Positions 54,894 through 63,299 of a stretch of DNA of 64,000 nucleotides are shown piece after piece. The first letter of the stretch is position 1. Every line of letters begins with the position of its first letter. Source of the DNA: Idiomarina sp. (GTDB lineage Bacteria; Pseudomonadota; Gammaproteobacteria; Enterobacterales; Alteromonadaceae); the NCBI GenBank assembly GCA_020832105.1, contig JAFIFH010000070.1, positions 82,699-146,698 on the forward strand, read 5' to 3'. A model generated the notes under the pieces. That model did not search any database and was not told the DNA's origin. It saw only the letters and a list, made by a program, of their open reading frames with translations. A program made the position numbers and the translations under genes.

Positions 54894-55225
54894 TCGCTGG
54901 ATTTGCGCAATTTGACCGCAGAGCCAAATACGAGGATTTCAGCGGCACTTTGCGCCACCATGGACGTGCTAAAACGCACCCCAACAATGGCATCCGCATT
55001 CAGGCTCTGGGCGTCATCCAGCATGCGATCTATGGCTTGCTCGCGGCTCTCGGCCATCAGTTTGGTATAATCACCAAGCTCACCACCAACGATATTGCGC
55101 AGGCCCGCCAGGATATCGCGCCCCACATGGCGCGCGCGCACCGTATTACCGCGAACCAGCCCTAAATTTTCGACAATGGTATAACCGGCTAAGGTTTCTG
55201 TGGTCACTACTGGGATTTGTTTCAT
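54890..55225 (-). CDS. YbjQ-family (UPF0145) protein
   Basis: 111 aa, full family size. Conserved TLAGYTIVENLGLVRGNTVRARHVGRDILAG and the Cys-less ADAIVGVRFSTS identify the heavy-metal-binding-domain family (YbjQ), pentameric cytoplasmic proteins of uncertain function. Its ATG overlaps the anti-sigma stop (ATGA), so it belongs to the sigma/anti-sigma operon. Confidence 0.93.
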   Translation of the reverse strand: MKQIPVVTTETLAGYTIVENLGLVRGNTVRARHVGRDILAGLRNIVGGELGDYTKLMAESREQAIDRMLDDAQSLNADAIVGVRFSTSMVAQSAAEILVFGSAVKLRKSSD

Positions 55226-55692
55226 AGTTTTACCTTTTTATATTTATCAGTTTTACGTGCAATCAGCCGCTGCCGCAACACGCTAAGAAAAAGCACAAAC
55301 AAGCCTATATAAAGCAGCGCCGTTGCAAGCTGAATCCAAAACACCAGGCCGCTGGCAGTCAGTAAACTGGCAATAAACTGCCAACTGAACAACGCTGCTA
55401 ATAAGAGCGCCGCAAAAATAAACAATCCCCAACCGATGAAGGCCAGCCCGCGCGCGCCTGGCTCCTGCTCTAACTGCAGAAGCTCAGTTGTCTCCGGCGT
55501 TTCCAATAGCGCATGCTTTAAGTCAGTGCGTTGAGCCTTGAGCTCTGCGTAAAGTGCGTTACACGACGCACACTGCTTGAGGTGCAGGCCAATGCGCTGC
55601 GCCTGCTGTTGAGTTAATTCATCATCAAGATACGCGGAGAGCTGCACTGCGACCTCATCACATAAATTGCTCGTATTCGTTTGCGGCTTCAT
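55222..55692 (-). CDS. Zinc-finger anti-sigma factor
   Basis: 156 aa. N-terminal zf-HC2 domain with LSAYLDDELTQQQAQRIGLHLKQCASCN (His-x3-Cys-x2-Cys) that holds a sigma factor, then two membrane helices (about 83-105 and 115-140). ATG overlaps the sigma gene's stop. The HxxxCxxC zinc site suggests sensing of oxidants or envelope stress. Confidence 0.9.
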   Translation of the reverse strand: MKPQTNTSNLCDEVAVQLSAYLDDELTQQQAQRIGLHLKQCASCNALYAELKAQRTDLKHALLETPETTELLQLEQEPGARGLAFIGWGLFIFAALLLAALFSWQFIASLLTASGLVFWIQLATALLYIGLFVLFLSVLRQRLIARKTDKYKKVKL

Positions 55693-56285
55693 AACGCCTC
55701 CTTGGGCAATGGATTAGCTTGGTTGGCTGATGAGCGCTGAGGATCAGAGCTGCCCGGGGCACCCTTGCGTTCGCTGGTGCTGCCCGTTGGTTCTCCACTG
55801 GTGCTCTGTAATGCCAGGCGCAAGGCCATGCGGGCTCGGTGCAAACGTGACATCACAGTGCCAGCATTAATCGTTAGCACCTGGGCAATGTCCGCATAAC
55901 TCAGATCATTGACGTCGCGTAACAGCAGGATCTCACGTTGCTCAAATGACAATGTCTGCAGCGCGTGCTTAATTTGCTGCTGGCGCTGCGCTGCGAAAAA
56001 ATGCTCTGCCGGCCCTGCGTCTTCAACCCCCTCGACACTGTCATGGGCATCAGCGATATATCGGCGCTGCTGGCGCAGCTCGTCAATACAGGCATTACGC
56101 ACTACGGTAAAAAACCAGGCCTGCCGGTGCACGCCAAGAAACTCACCCCGCTCTATCAACTGCGCAACCGCTTGCTGAACAATATCTTTAGCGCGCTCTT
56201 TGGCCTGCCCCTGTGCGCTGAGCAGGCTAGTCGCCAGCGCAATGGCACCTGGGTACCAACGAATATAGTCAGGCTGTGCAGACAT
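55689..56285 (-). CDS. ECF-type RNA polymerase sigma factor
   Basis: 198 aa. Sigma region 2 (about 12-85, AKDIVQQAVAQLIERGEF, RQAWFFTVVRNACIDELRQQRR) and region 4 (about 105-160, LSFEQREILLLRDVNDLSYADIAQVLTINAGTVMSRLHRARMAL) are clear. The last 38 residues are a Ser/Gly/Pro-rich extension absent from most ECF factors. First gene of a three-gene operon with its anti-sigma factor and the YbjQ protein. The upstream 105 bases are AT-rich with no clear self-type promoter. Confidence 0.94.
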   Translation of the reverse strand: MSAQPDYIRWYPGAIALATSLLSAQGQAKERAKDIVQQAVAQLIERGEFLGVHRQAWFFTVVRNACIDELRQQRRYIADAHDSVEGVEDAGPAEHFFAAQRQQQIKHALQTLSFEQREILLLRDVNDLSYADIAQVLTINAGTVMSRLHRARMALRLALQSTSGEPTGSTSERKGAPGSSDPQRSSANQANPLPKEAL

Positions 56286-56390
56286 AATGGTGATCCTTCA
56301 TGACGGGCCTCATCAGCTTATATTTTATAATCTATAAGGTTAAAACGCTGAGCCCGCTCATTTATTCCATCTTTTGCAAATAAATTCACA

Positions 56391-56720
56391 TTAGTCCGCA
56401 AGCCGGGTCAAAGTGATCACTTCTATCCGCCGGCCGCGCTCGCGATCTGCATGAAAGCGACCCTCAACCCTGACCATCTCCCCAACATAATCCGCTACCT
56501 CAGCATCCGGTGTCAGTGCCACTCTATGTAGCGCGTCATCTTCTAACCAATAATGCAGGGGATCTGCAAAGCTGCGCACCACACCTTCAGTCACCACCCG
56601 GTGTCCGTCGATGGTGCTTTGCTCATTGGCCAGTAGCTGTAAGCTCAGTTCACGCGGTGCGTCAGAACAGCCAGCCAGCATGACCATCACCCCCAATAAT
56701 CCAGTTAAACGCTTACCCAT
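56391..56720 (-). CDS. Small lipoprotein with OB-fold-like domain
   Basis: 109 aa from ATG 56720, which GGAGG precedes by five bases; the longer frame to 56738 overlaps the EamA stop region and is less likely. The lipobox MLAGC puts Cys at residue 18. The mature part has strands and short loops (VVTEGVVRSFADPLHYWLEDDALHRVAL, DYVGEMVRVEGRFHAD) that resemble a small OB-type fold, as in YgiW-like periplasmic proteins. Follows the EamA gene by 19 bases. Function unknown. Confidence 0.8.
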   Translation of the reverse strand: MGKRLTGLLGVMVMLAGCSDAPRELSLQLLANEQSTIDGHRVVTEGVVRSFADPLHYWLEDDALHRVALTPDAEVADYVGEMVRVEGRFHADRERGRRIEVITLTRLAD

Positions 56721-56739
56721 TTTGCCTCCGGTTGGCACA

Positions 56740-57669
56740 TCAAAATTCTGCTTTCTTGCCTCGCCATCTGCGCGGCGGTAAGAAGCTCTTTACCGTGATA
56801 CGTTGAACACATAAGCCAATCACAATCAGTACCAGGCCCACCACCGTCGCCGGATAAATCACTTCGCCGATAAACACAGCCAGTAACAGCAACGATATAA
56901 ATGGGGATAAAAAGATAAGGTTGCTTATCAGCGCAACATTTTGCGCCTCACGCATGGCCTTTAGCCACAGTACAAAGGTGATGCCCATTTCGAACAGGCC
57001 AACATAGCTAACCGCCACCCAGCCCTGCCACGGAATGCCTCGCCAGTCGCTAAGCAATACACTTGCAACCACTAACAGCGGGACTGCAACACTAAAACCA
57101 AGTAGTAAACTCACCACAGGGTCACTCTCTCGGCGCGTATTGAGGATCCAGTAGCCAGCCCACAGTAGGGTAGAAAGCAGGGCTAAAGCAACGCCTCCAG
57201 GGCTGGTCATTGCGCCGATAAACCCGAGCAGGTCGCCGCGGGTAGCAATCACGAATACCCCAAAATACCCAATGCCTGCGGCAATCCAGTCTCGTTTACG
57301 GATTTTCTGGCGCAGAAATATCGCCGCCATAAAGGTAAGCGCGATAGCCCAAGTGTAATTCAACGGCTGGGCCTGGGACGCAGGTAACAAATCATAGGCG
57401 GCGAAGAGTACCAGATAGTAAATTGCCGGGTTGAGCAGGCCCATGGCACAATAAAACAAAGGTGACTGACGCCACTCTGTCGCCACCAGGTTAAGCTTGC
57501 CCTGCTGCCAGGTGATCGCAAGCAATACCAGCCAGGACACACAACTTGCCGCAGCGACCATTTGTAACGGTGACAGATATTGCAGGGTAATTTTAAACGC
57601 CGTGGCCACCGTCGACCACAATAAAACCGCACTCAAGGCAAAGCCAAGGGCGCGCCGATTGGAGCTCAT
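56740..57669 (-). CDS. EamA/DMT-superfamily transporter
   Basis: 309 aa with ten membrane helices in two EamA repeats. Conserved VLLWSTVATAFKITLQYLSPLQMVAAR-like first repeat (here VAAASC), NYTWAIALTFMAAIFL and second-repeat SLLLLAVFIGEVIYPATVVGLVLIVIG. Exports or imports small metabolites; substrate unknown. Upstream partner of the lipoprotein gene on the same strand. Confidence 0.92.
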   Translation of the reverse strand: MSSNRRALGFALSAVLLWSTVATAFKITLQYLSPLQMVAAASCVSWLVLLAITWQQGKLNLVATEWRQSPLFYCAMGLLNPAIYYLVLFAAYDLLPASQAQPLNYTWAIALTFMAAIFLRQKIRKRDWIAAGIGYFGVFVIATRGDLLGFIGAMTSPGGVALALLSTLLWAGYWILNTRRESDPVVSLLLGFSVAVPLLVVASVLLSDWRGIPWQGWVAVSYVGLFEMGITFVLWLKAMREAQNVALISNLIFLSPFISLLLLAVFIGEVIYPATVVGLVLIVIGLCVQRITVKSFLPPRRWRGKKAEF

Positions 57670-57790
57670 AACCGTTCATCCTTTGTCTTTTTCGTCGCGT
57701 TCCAGCGACTGCATCAGGTGACAAGTGGGACCGAAGTCTGTCATTATTCGACATCATCATACGCCGATAACCCTATTACAGAGAAGCTCT

Positions 57791-58369
57791 ATGTTACTCA
57801 TCCTGATCGTCGCTTTTACCTGCCTTTTTATTGCTGCACTGGTCTACATAGTGCGCCGTCAACAAGGCAAAGCCGCTGCGCAACCAGCAATCTTCACAGC
57901 CGTTATCGGCCTGGCTCTTGCCGCAGGTCTGTTCACCTTCGTCTTACAGCAAGGCACTCAGTTACCCCGTGCAGAGCTCATGGATATGCAGCAAAACCGG
58001 GGCGAACTGGCAGAATACTTTGATGGCCGGCCGATGGTAGTAAACTTGTGGGCGAGCTGGTGCCCGCCGTGCGTGCGTGAAATGCCGATGCTGGAAGATG
58101 CTGAAAACGCCCATCCGGATGTGCGCTTTGTGTTTATCAACCAGCGTGAGCATGAGGATTTAGTTGCCCAGTTTCTTATTCAGCACAGCCTCAGCCTGGA
58201 TACCGTATTGCTGGATGCCGCAGGTGATTTCTCTGCTGCCGTGGGTGCGCACGTGATGCCTACCACACTGTTTTTTGACGCAGATGCGAATTTACAGAAG
58301 CGGTTTTACGGGGAAGTAAACCAGGCGACGCTCGATGAGGGTCTGGGGCTAATTCGCGATAGTAAATAG
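57791..58369 (+). CDS. Membrane-anchored TlpA/thioredoxin-like protein
   Basis: 192 aa from ATG 57791 with AGAGAAG upstream; the frame continues to 57725 but without a start site. Two N-terminal membrane helices (about 2-22 and 33-53), then a thioredoxin fold with the active-site WASWCPPC (Cys91, Cys94) and cis-Pro in HVMPTTLFF. Acts in periplasmic disulfide reduction, perhaps for cytochrome maturation or oxidised lipoproteins. A single-gene unit ended by the hairpin at 58382. Confidence 0.9.
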   Translation: MLLILIVAFTCLFIAALVYIVRRQQGKAAAQPAIFTAVIGLALAAGLFTFVLQQGTQLPRAELMDMQQNRGELAEYFDGRPMVVNLWASWCPPCVREMPMLEDAENAHPDVRFVFINQREHEDLVAQFLIQHSLSLDTVLLDAAGDFSAAVGAHVMPTTLFFDADANLQKRFYGEVNQATLDEGLGLIRDSK

Positions 58370-58381
58370 CCAGAGGAAGCG

Positions 58382-58408
58382 GTTAGGCCAGCTAAACGCT
58401 GGCCTAAC
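58382..58408. terminator. Bidirectional terminator between thioredoxin-like and CurA-like genes
   Basis: Perfect 11-base stem GTTAGGCCAGC / GCTGGCCTAAC with loop TAAAC, followed on the plus strand by TATATTATAATTT. It lies between convergent genes. Confidence 0.85.
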
Positions 58409-58412
58409 TATA

Positions 58413-59408
58413 TTATAATTTAACGATCAACTTGCCTTTGTTTTTACCGGTAAATAGCAGGTTTAAGCCATCCATTGCTGCTTCCAGCCCTTCAATGGTG
58501 TGCGCACGATACTGTACTTTTCCGGCTTGTACGTAAGGCGTTAGCTTCTCCAGAATCTCGCCCGTGCGGTGGAAGTGGTCCGGCATTGTAAAGCCTTCAA
58601 TACGCAGCCGCTTCTTGATGATATTCATCCAGTTCGGGCCAGGGCCTGGCTCGGCTTTGGTGTAGTCTGCGATCATCCCACACACAACAATTCGGCCGTG
58701 GGCATTCATCCGTTCAAAGACGCGATGCTGAATTTCACCACCGGTATTTTCAAAATACATATCAATACCGTCGCTGGCTAGCGCATCCAGCTTGGCCCCA
58801 ATGTCATCAGTTTTATAATTAATGGCACCGTCAAAACCTAGCGTTTCGGTCACCCACTGCGCTTTTTCGTCACTACCTACGACGCCAATAACACGCATAC
58901 CTTCTGCTTTACCTAATTGGCCGACAATCGAGCCCACTGAGCCAGCAGCGCCGCTCACCACCAACGTCTCACCTGACTTAGGCTGACCAACGAAGAAGAA
59001 ACCCTGAGTCGCGGTAAGGCCTGGCAGCGCCAGTACCGATAACACCATGTCTGCAGGTAAGCTTGGGTCAACTTTATGAATCCCTTGCGGTTTGCCCGCA
59101 TATAGCTCTTGCCAGCCAAACATGCCAGTCACTCTGTCGCCTTCGACAAATTTTTCATGTTTACTTTCAATCACTTCACCATACCCCGATGAACGCATCA
59201 CGGTATTTAGTTCAACGGGTGGAATATAGCTCTCGGTATCCGGGGACATCCAGCCCAGCATCGCGGGGTCCAGTGACATATGACTTTGCTTGACCAGGAT
59301 CTCGCCCTCTTGCAGGGTGGGTCGTTCGAGTTTTTTCACCTCGAAAAGCTCTGGTCCAATTGAGCTCTTAGGACGATTCACCAGATGGATAGCCGTATAG
59401 GTTTGCAT
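58413..59408 (-). CDS. NADPH-dependent zinc-free medium-chain reductase (CurA/leukotriene B4 12-hydroxydehydrogenase type)
   Basis: 331 aa. Begins MQTYTAIHLVNRP and has LSLDPAMLGWMS-like and NADPH-binding SGAAGSVGSIVGQLGKAEG motifs, with GMIADYTK. No zinc cysteines, as in curcumin or prostaglandin reductases. Reduces alpha,beta-unsaturated ketones or quinones. ATG 59408 follows CAGGAG. Monocistronic by spacing. Confidence 0.93.
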   Translation of the reverse strand: MQTYTAIHLVNRPKSSIGPELFEVKKLERPTLQEGEILVKQSHMSLDPAMLGWMSPDTESYIPPVELNTVMRSSGYGEVIESKHEKFVEGDRVTGMFGWQELYAGKPQGIHKVDPSLPADMVLSVLALPGLTATQGFFFVGQPKSGETLVVSGAAGSVGSIVGQLGKAEGMRVIGVVGSDEKAQWVTETLGFDGAINYKTDDIGAKLDALASDGIDMYFENTGGEIQHRVFERMNAHGRIVVCGMIADYTKAEPGPGPNWMNIIKKRLRIEGFTMPDHFHRTGEILEKLTPYVQAGKVQYRAHTIEGLEAAMDGLNLLFTGKNKGKLIVKL

Positions 59409-59605
59409 AACTACTCCTGTTGTTTGTTAGCTTTAAGCACCTATACACACCCTAGCAGAAGACTGGTCGGACGTCAGGTTCTTAATGTTTGGCGGTATAG
59501 GGCAGCGCCTGGCAAAAGATGAGTTGGATCTTTCTGGAGCTGAGTTGCGTAAACATAGGTGCAAAAGCAGAGCCCTGCGTTGTATTCAATATCCGAGGAG
59601 TGAGT

Positions 59606-59791
59606 ATGTTTGGATTATTTAAAAAACCTAGTCCGGCGAAGAAACTGCGCAAAGAGCTGGCGACCGTGCAGGAAAAGTCGATGCAAGCGCAACGCAACGG
59701 CGACATTCGCACCCATTCCCAGTTGTCGGCACAGGCTGATGAAATCTGGCGTGAAATTCAGCGAGTTGAAGGTGATCAAAGCAAGTCCTGA
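59606..59791 (+). CDS. DUF6435 small protein
   Basis: 61 aa from ATG 59606, just after GAGGAG; the frame upstream is not coding-like. Reads MFGLFKKPSPAKKLRKELAT then a helical charged segment with MQAQRNGDIRTHSQLSAQADEIW, the DUF6435 consensus. Probably a small cytoplasmic helical protein of unknown role. Its last 16 bases overlap the end of the convergent homoserine dehydrogenase gene. Confidence 0.85.
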   Translation: MFGLFKKPSPAKKLRKELATVQEKSMQAQRNGDIRTHSQLSAQADEIWREIQRVEGDQSKS

Positions 59792-60915
59792 GCAAGGTGC
59801 AACACGTCGCTGTGGATCCCTGCAGCGGTCACTTCTTTGCCAGCCCCCGGACCCTGAATAACCAGAGGATTGTGATCATACTGGCGGCTGTGAATCATAA
59901 AGTTCGCATTGCCTGGGGCAAGGTTTGCATACGCTGATTGCGGGCCCACAGCTTCCAGTCTTGCAAAAGCGTGAATGCTCCCGTCCTCTTTTTTCTCCAC
60001 CCTTCCCAGATAATGAAACTGGCCTCCCTCAATGCGCCCGATGTGTGCATCTAGCGTCTCAAGCTGCTGCCAAAACTCTTCAAGCGGTAAGTCTTTGAGC
60101 TCTGCGGGCACCAGGCTTTCAATATTAATATCTGCAAGTTGCAACTGCCAGCCTGATTCACGTGCGAGGATCAACAATTTACGTGCCACGTCCATACCTG
60201 ATAAATCGATTCGCGGATCTGGTTCGGTCATACCAAGTGCAGCGGCCTCGCGCAACCATGTAGAGAAGAGATCTCCCTTACGGTATTGTTGGAAAATCCA
60301 TGACAACGAACCGGAAAAATTACCTTCCAATGCACGGATCTCATCACCACACAACAATCGCTCCTGAATCGAGCGCTGAATGGGCAGGCCTGCGCCCACG
60401 GTGGTGTTGTAAAGCCATTGCCGCTTATGCGCACTGAGCGCCTCGCGTAACTGCTGGTAAAAGGCAGGGGAACTTGACCCGGCATATTTATTCGCGCTGA
60501 TTAGGTGCGCCCCTCTGGCCACCCAATGCGGATAAAAACGACTGACTGTCTTGCTAGCGGTTAAGTCTAATATGGCGACTTCAGCATAGTGCCGTTTGAA
60601 CGTTTGAATCGCCGCAGCGACTCGCGTCTCGGTATCACCCAGTGGTAACTGCGCAACTGTTGACTGCTGGTTATTTACATCCACAGTTGCCGGTAGTGAC
60701 CCAGGAATGGCAACAGCGCCGCTGGAATTAAAAATTGCACAGACTTGAATCGAGGCAGGCAGCTTTGCAGCAAAATAGTGCAGCCAATGCTGAGCAATAT
60801 TGCCAAAACCTACCACCACCAAAGCGATTTTCGAGTGGCTAACGCTACGTAGCGATCGCGCGTCTGCTTCAGTAGTTGAATTTAGGTTTGCTTGGCTAGG
60901 TTCAGGTTGGCTCAC
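59776..60915 (-). CDS. Stand-alone homoserine dehydrogenase (ThrA/MetL C-terminal type)
   Basis: 379 aa from GTG 60915, chosen because GGAG lies six bases upstream and no ATG is nearby; a TTG at 60963 would add 16 residues. After a Ser/Glu-rich N-terminus the NAD(P) motif VVVGFGNIAQHWL appears, with SANKYAG, YNTTVGAGLPIQRSIQERLLCGDEIRALEGNFSGSLSWIF, the catalytic lysine segment GMDVARKLLILARE and terminal GPGAGKEVTAAGI. This is the homoserine dehydrogenase half of aspartokinase-HSD fusion enzymes, without the kinase or an ACT domain. It would make homoserine for threonine/methionine synthesis, likely free of feedback control. Confidence 0.88.
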   Translation of the reverse strand: MSQPEPSQANLNSTTEADARSLRSVSHSKIALVVVGFGNIAQHWLHYFAAKLPASIQVCAIFNSSGAVAIPGSLPATVDVNNQQSTVAQLPLGDTETRVAAAIQTFKRHYAEVAILDLTASKTVSRFYPHWVARGAHLISANKYAGSSSPAFYQQLREALSAHKRQWLYNTTVGAGLPIQRSIQERLLCGDEIRALEGNFSGSLSWIFQQYRKGDLFSTWLREAAALGMTEPDPRIDLSGMDVARKLLILARESGWQLQLADINIESLVPAELKDLPLEEFWQQLETLDAHIGRIEGGQFHYLGRVEKKEDGSIHAFARLEAVGPQSAYANLAPGNANFMIHSRQYDHNPLVIQGPGAGKEVTAAGIHSDVLHLAQDLL

Positions 60916-60984
60916 AGCAGACTCCACCAATGGTTTGATACGCAGAGTATACGACCAACTCAAGTGGATGTCTAGACGGCTAAA

Positions 60985-61401
60985 TTAATCAGGGATAGAT
61001 TTGCGCAGTGACTTTTTCGCCCCTTGCTGCTTTTTAGATTGTAAGCGCCGCTCTTTTGAGGCGCGGGTTGGCCGTGTTGCAATGCGTTTTTTTGGTGTGT
61101 AACCGGCACTTTTGATCAGTTCAATCAGTTGCTCAAGGGCTCGCTCACGATTGTTTAACTGCGAGCGAGTCTCCTGACACTTAATGATAATTTTTCCGCT
61201 TTGTGTAATCCGGTGATCCGCTTTTTTTAGTAATCGCGCTTTATAAAAGTCAGGCAATGACGACGCATTGATGTCAAATATCAACTGCGCCGCCGTTGCG
61301 ACTTTATTTACGTTTTGTCCACCGGCGCCGCTTGAGCGAATGAATTGCCACTCAATATCCTGTTCTTCAATCTGCACTCGTTGCGAAATCGCGATAGACA
61401 T
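60985..61401 (-). CDS. arfB: Alternative ribosome-rescue factor (peptidyl-tRNA hydrolase ArfB/YaeJ)
   Basis: 138 aa. Catalytic GGQ at residues 27-29 (SSGAGGQNVNKVATAAQL) and a long basic C-terminal tail (KKRIATRPTRASKERRLQSKKQQGAKKSLRKS) that enters the empty mRNA channel. Hydrolyses peptidyl-tRNA on stalled ribosomes. ATG 61401. Confidence 0.96.
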   Translation of the reverse strand: MSIAISQRVQIEEQDIEWQFIRSSGAGGQNVNKVATAAQLIFDINASSLPDFYKARLLKKADHRITQSGKIIIKCQETRSQLNNRERALEQLIELIKSAGYTPKKRIATRPTRASKERRLQSKKQQGAKKSLRKSIPD

Positions 61402-61446
61402 AACTTAGTTCCTGACTGCGTGACGACTGATATGGGTGATACGGGG

Positions 61447-61998
61447 TTAGACGTCTTCGAGCACCTTGCTCAGTTTTTGCTGAAAGCGCTCATTGTCGAC
61501 GGTGACATCCGGTGCGAAACGCGCAACGACTTTGCCTTGCCCATTGACCAGAAACTTCTCAAAGTTCCACAGAATGTCATCCGGTGCACCACTGAGCAGC
61601 CCTTTTTCTTTCAATAGAGCCTTTAGCTTACCATCTTCTGCTTCAATAGCATCCGGCTGTGCACTTACCAGTTGGCGATATAGCGGATGCCGACTTTCAC
61701 CGTTCACTTCAATTTTGCTGAACATGGGGAACTGCACGCCAAAGGTAGAGCGACAAAAATCCTGGATCTCCTCTTCGCTACCAGGTTCCTGGCCAGCAAA
61801 CTGATTACAAGGGAAACCTAACACTTCAAGCCCATCGCTTTTATGTTTGGCATATAAAGCCTCAAGTTGTTCATACTGCGGCGTCAGCCCGCATTTAGAG
61901 GCAACGTTGACAATCAGCAGTGCTTTGCCACGGTAGTCGCTTAGTGCCTGCGTTTGACCCTCAATGGTCGTCACATCAACTTCGTAGATAGTACTCAT
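61447..61998 (-). CDS. Glutathione/thioredoxin peroxidase (GPx family, BtuE-like)
   Basis: 183 aa from ATG 61998, preceded by AAGGA. Active-site Cys36 (NVASKCGLTPQY), Gln70 (CNQFAGQEPG) and Trp in ILWNFEKFLV are all present. Reduces hydroperoxides with thioredoxin or glutathione. Longer than minimal GPx because of an insertion at about 105-125 with an acidic stretch. Neighbours are unrelated. Confidence 0.95.
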   Translation of the reverse strand: MSTIYEVDVTTIEGQTQALSDYRGKALLIVNVASKCGLTPQYEQLEALYAKHKSDGLEVLGFPCNQFAGQEPGSEEEIQDFCRSTFGVQFPMFSKIEVNGESRHPLYRQLVSAQPDAIEAEDGKLKALLKEKGLLSGAPDDILWNFEKFLVNGQGKVVARFAPDVTVDNERFQQKLSKVLEDV

Positions 61999-62034
61999 CA
62001 GTGATTCCTTCAATAAAAAGAGTATGTATGTAAT

Positions 62035-62823
62035 TTAGCTGCTTTCTTGCATGCGTGCGCTGAGCAAGTAGTTGACCTGCACGTCATCAGTCTCGCGCCA
62101 GCGCTTGTTGAATGGGTTGAAGCTCAGTCCGCGCACTTGATTGACGCTAAAATGATGCGGACTAAGCATCGTTGAAATTTCTCCCGGTTTTACAAAATAG
62201 CGCCAGTCATGGGTGCCTTTGGGTAGCAATCGCAGCACGTATTCTGCACCAACAATGCCAAATAACCAGGATTTCACCGTACGGTTTAAGGTCGCCAGAA
62301 TTAACAGGCCATCAGGTTTGCATAACCCACAACAGGTATCGATGAGTCCCTGCTGATCCTCCACGTGCTCAATTACTTCCGTGTTGAGCACCACATCAAA
62401 AGGCGCCAGTTGCTGGGCCAATAATTCTTCTGCCAGCATATGCTGGTAGTTCACAGGCACCCTGGTTTTTGCAGCATGGGCTTTGGCGACCTGGAGACTC
62501 ACCTCACTACCATCGATACCAGTGACCTCAGCCCCCAGCTGCGCCAATGCCTCACTGAGTAAACCGCCGCCACAGCCGATATCAAGAATGCGTAAGCCTG
62601 CCAGTGGCTGCGCGCTGGGTTGCCCTGCTGCATTATTTTCGCGGGCCGTAAAATGCTGTTCAATAAACTGCTCAATCACCTTCAATCGCGCAGCATTAAA
62701 TTTCAACACATGTTTGAAAGCCCCCTGCGGGTCCCACCAGGCGTCTGCCATTTGGTCAAACCTGGCCAGCTCAGTCTCTCGTTTGTCCGCCTTAATAGAC
62801 GACTTGCGTTCTTTTTTTAGCAT
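62035..62823 (-). CDS. ubiG: Ubiquinone biosynthesis O-methyltransferase
   Basis: 262 aa. SAM-binding motif LDIGCGGGLLSEALA at residues 80-94, plus MADAWWDPQGAFKHV, NTEVIEHVEDQQG, LILATLNRTVKSWL and GTHDWRYFVKPGEI, diagnostic of UbiG/Coq3, which O-methylates two ring positions in ubiquinone synthesis. A 15-residue low-complexity insertion (about 60-74) precedes motif I. ATG 62823 has only a weak ribosome site; about 20 more residues than the E. coli protein. Confidence 0.95.
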   Translation of the reverse strand: MLKKERKSSIKADKRETELARFDQMADAWWDPQGAFKHVLKFNAARLKVIEQFIEQHFTARENNAAGQPSAQPLAGLRILDIGCGGGLLSEALAQLGAEVTGIDGSEVSLQVAKAHAAKTRVPVNYQHMLAEELLAQQLAPFDVVLNTEVIEHVEDQQGLIDTCCGLCKPDGLLILATLNRTVKSWLFGIVGAEYVLRLLPKGTHDWRYFVKPGEISTMLSPHHFSVNQVRGLSFNPFNKRWRETDDVQVNYLLSARMQESS

Positions 62824-63023
62824 AGCGGTACCGACTCAATGTAAGAGGAACTTCTTATCAACTAAGCAGAATTACGCAGTTTAGCGGGCAATGGATTGCA
62901 ATCCATCACGTTTGAAAGAACCAATTGCCCATGATTTTCGTTTTAATCTGCAGCCACGGCGAATCATCGCATTTTTTTTACCAGCCTAACGGTGCTGGTA
63001 TCACGCTAACGACACTGAGCATT

Positions 63024-63299
63024 ATGAAAAACATAGCGCACACTTTGAGTTCTTTGACCCCTGACGAACGTTCTCGAGTGATTGAAATGGCCTGGGAGGA
63101 TCGTACGCCATTTGAAGCCATTGAGCATCAGTTCAACATGGCGCAGCAAGACGTCATCAAACTAATGCGCCGTGAACTCAAGCCTTCGTCATTTAAGTTA
63201 TGGCGCCAACGCACTCAGGGTCGACATACCAAACACCTGAAAAAGCGGCCAGCGGGTGTCATGCGGGGCTACTGCCCGACTCAATACAAACAGCGCTGA
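63024..63299 (+). CDS. TIGR03643/DUF2805 small protein next to photolyase
   Basis: 91 aa from ATG 63024. A helix-turn-helix-like N-terminal half (LTPDERSRVIEMAWEDRTPFEAIEHQF, NMAQQDVIKLMRREL) is followed by a basic tail rich in Arg, Lys and His (SFKLWRQRTQGRHTKHLKKR), the family consensus. These proteins are often adjacent to cryptochrome/photolyase genes. The stop overlaps the photolyase ATG (TGATG), so coupled. Possibly a DNA-binding or regulatory partner. Confidence 0.88.
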   Translation: MKNIAHTLSSLTPDERSRVIEMAWEDRTPFEAIEHQFNMAQQDVIKLMRRELKPSSFKLWRQRTQGRHTKHLKKRPAGVMRGYCPTQYKQR

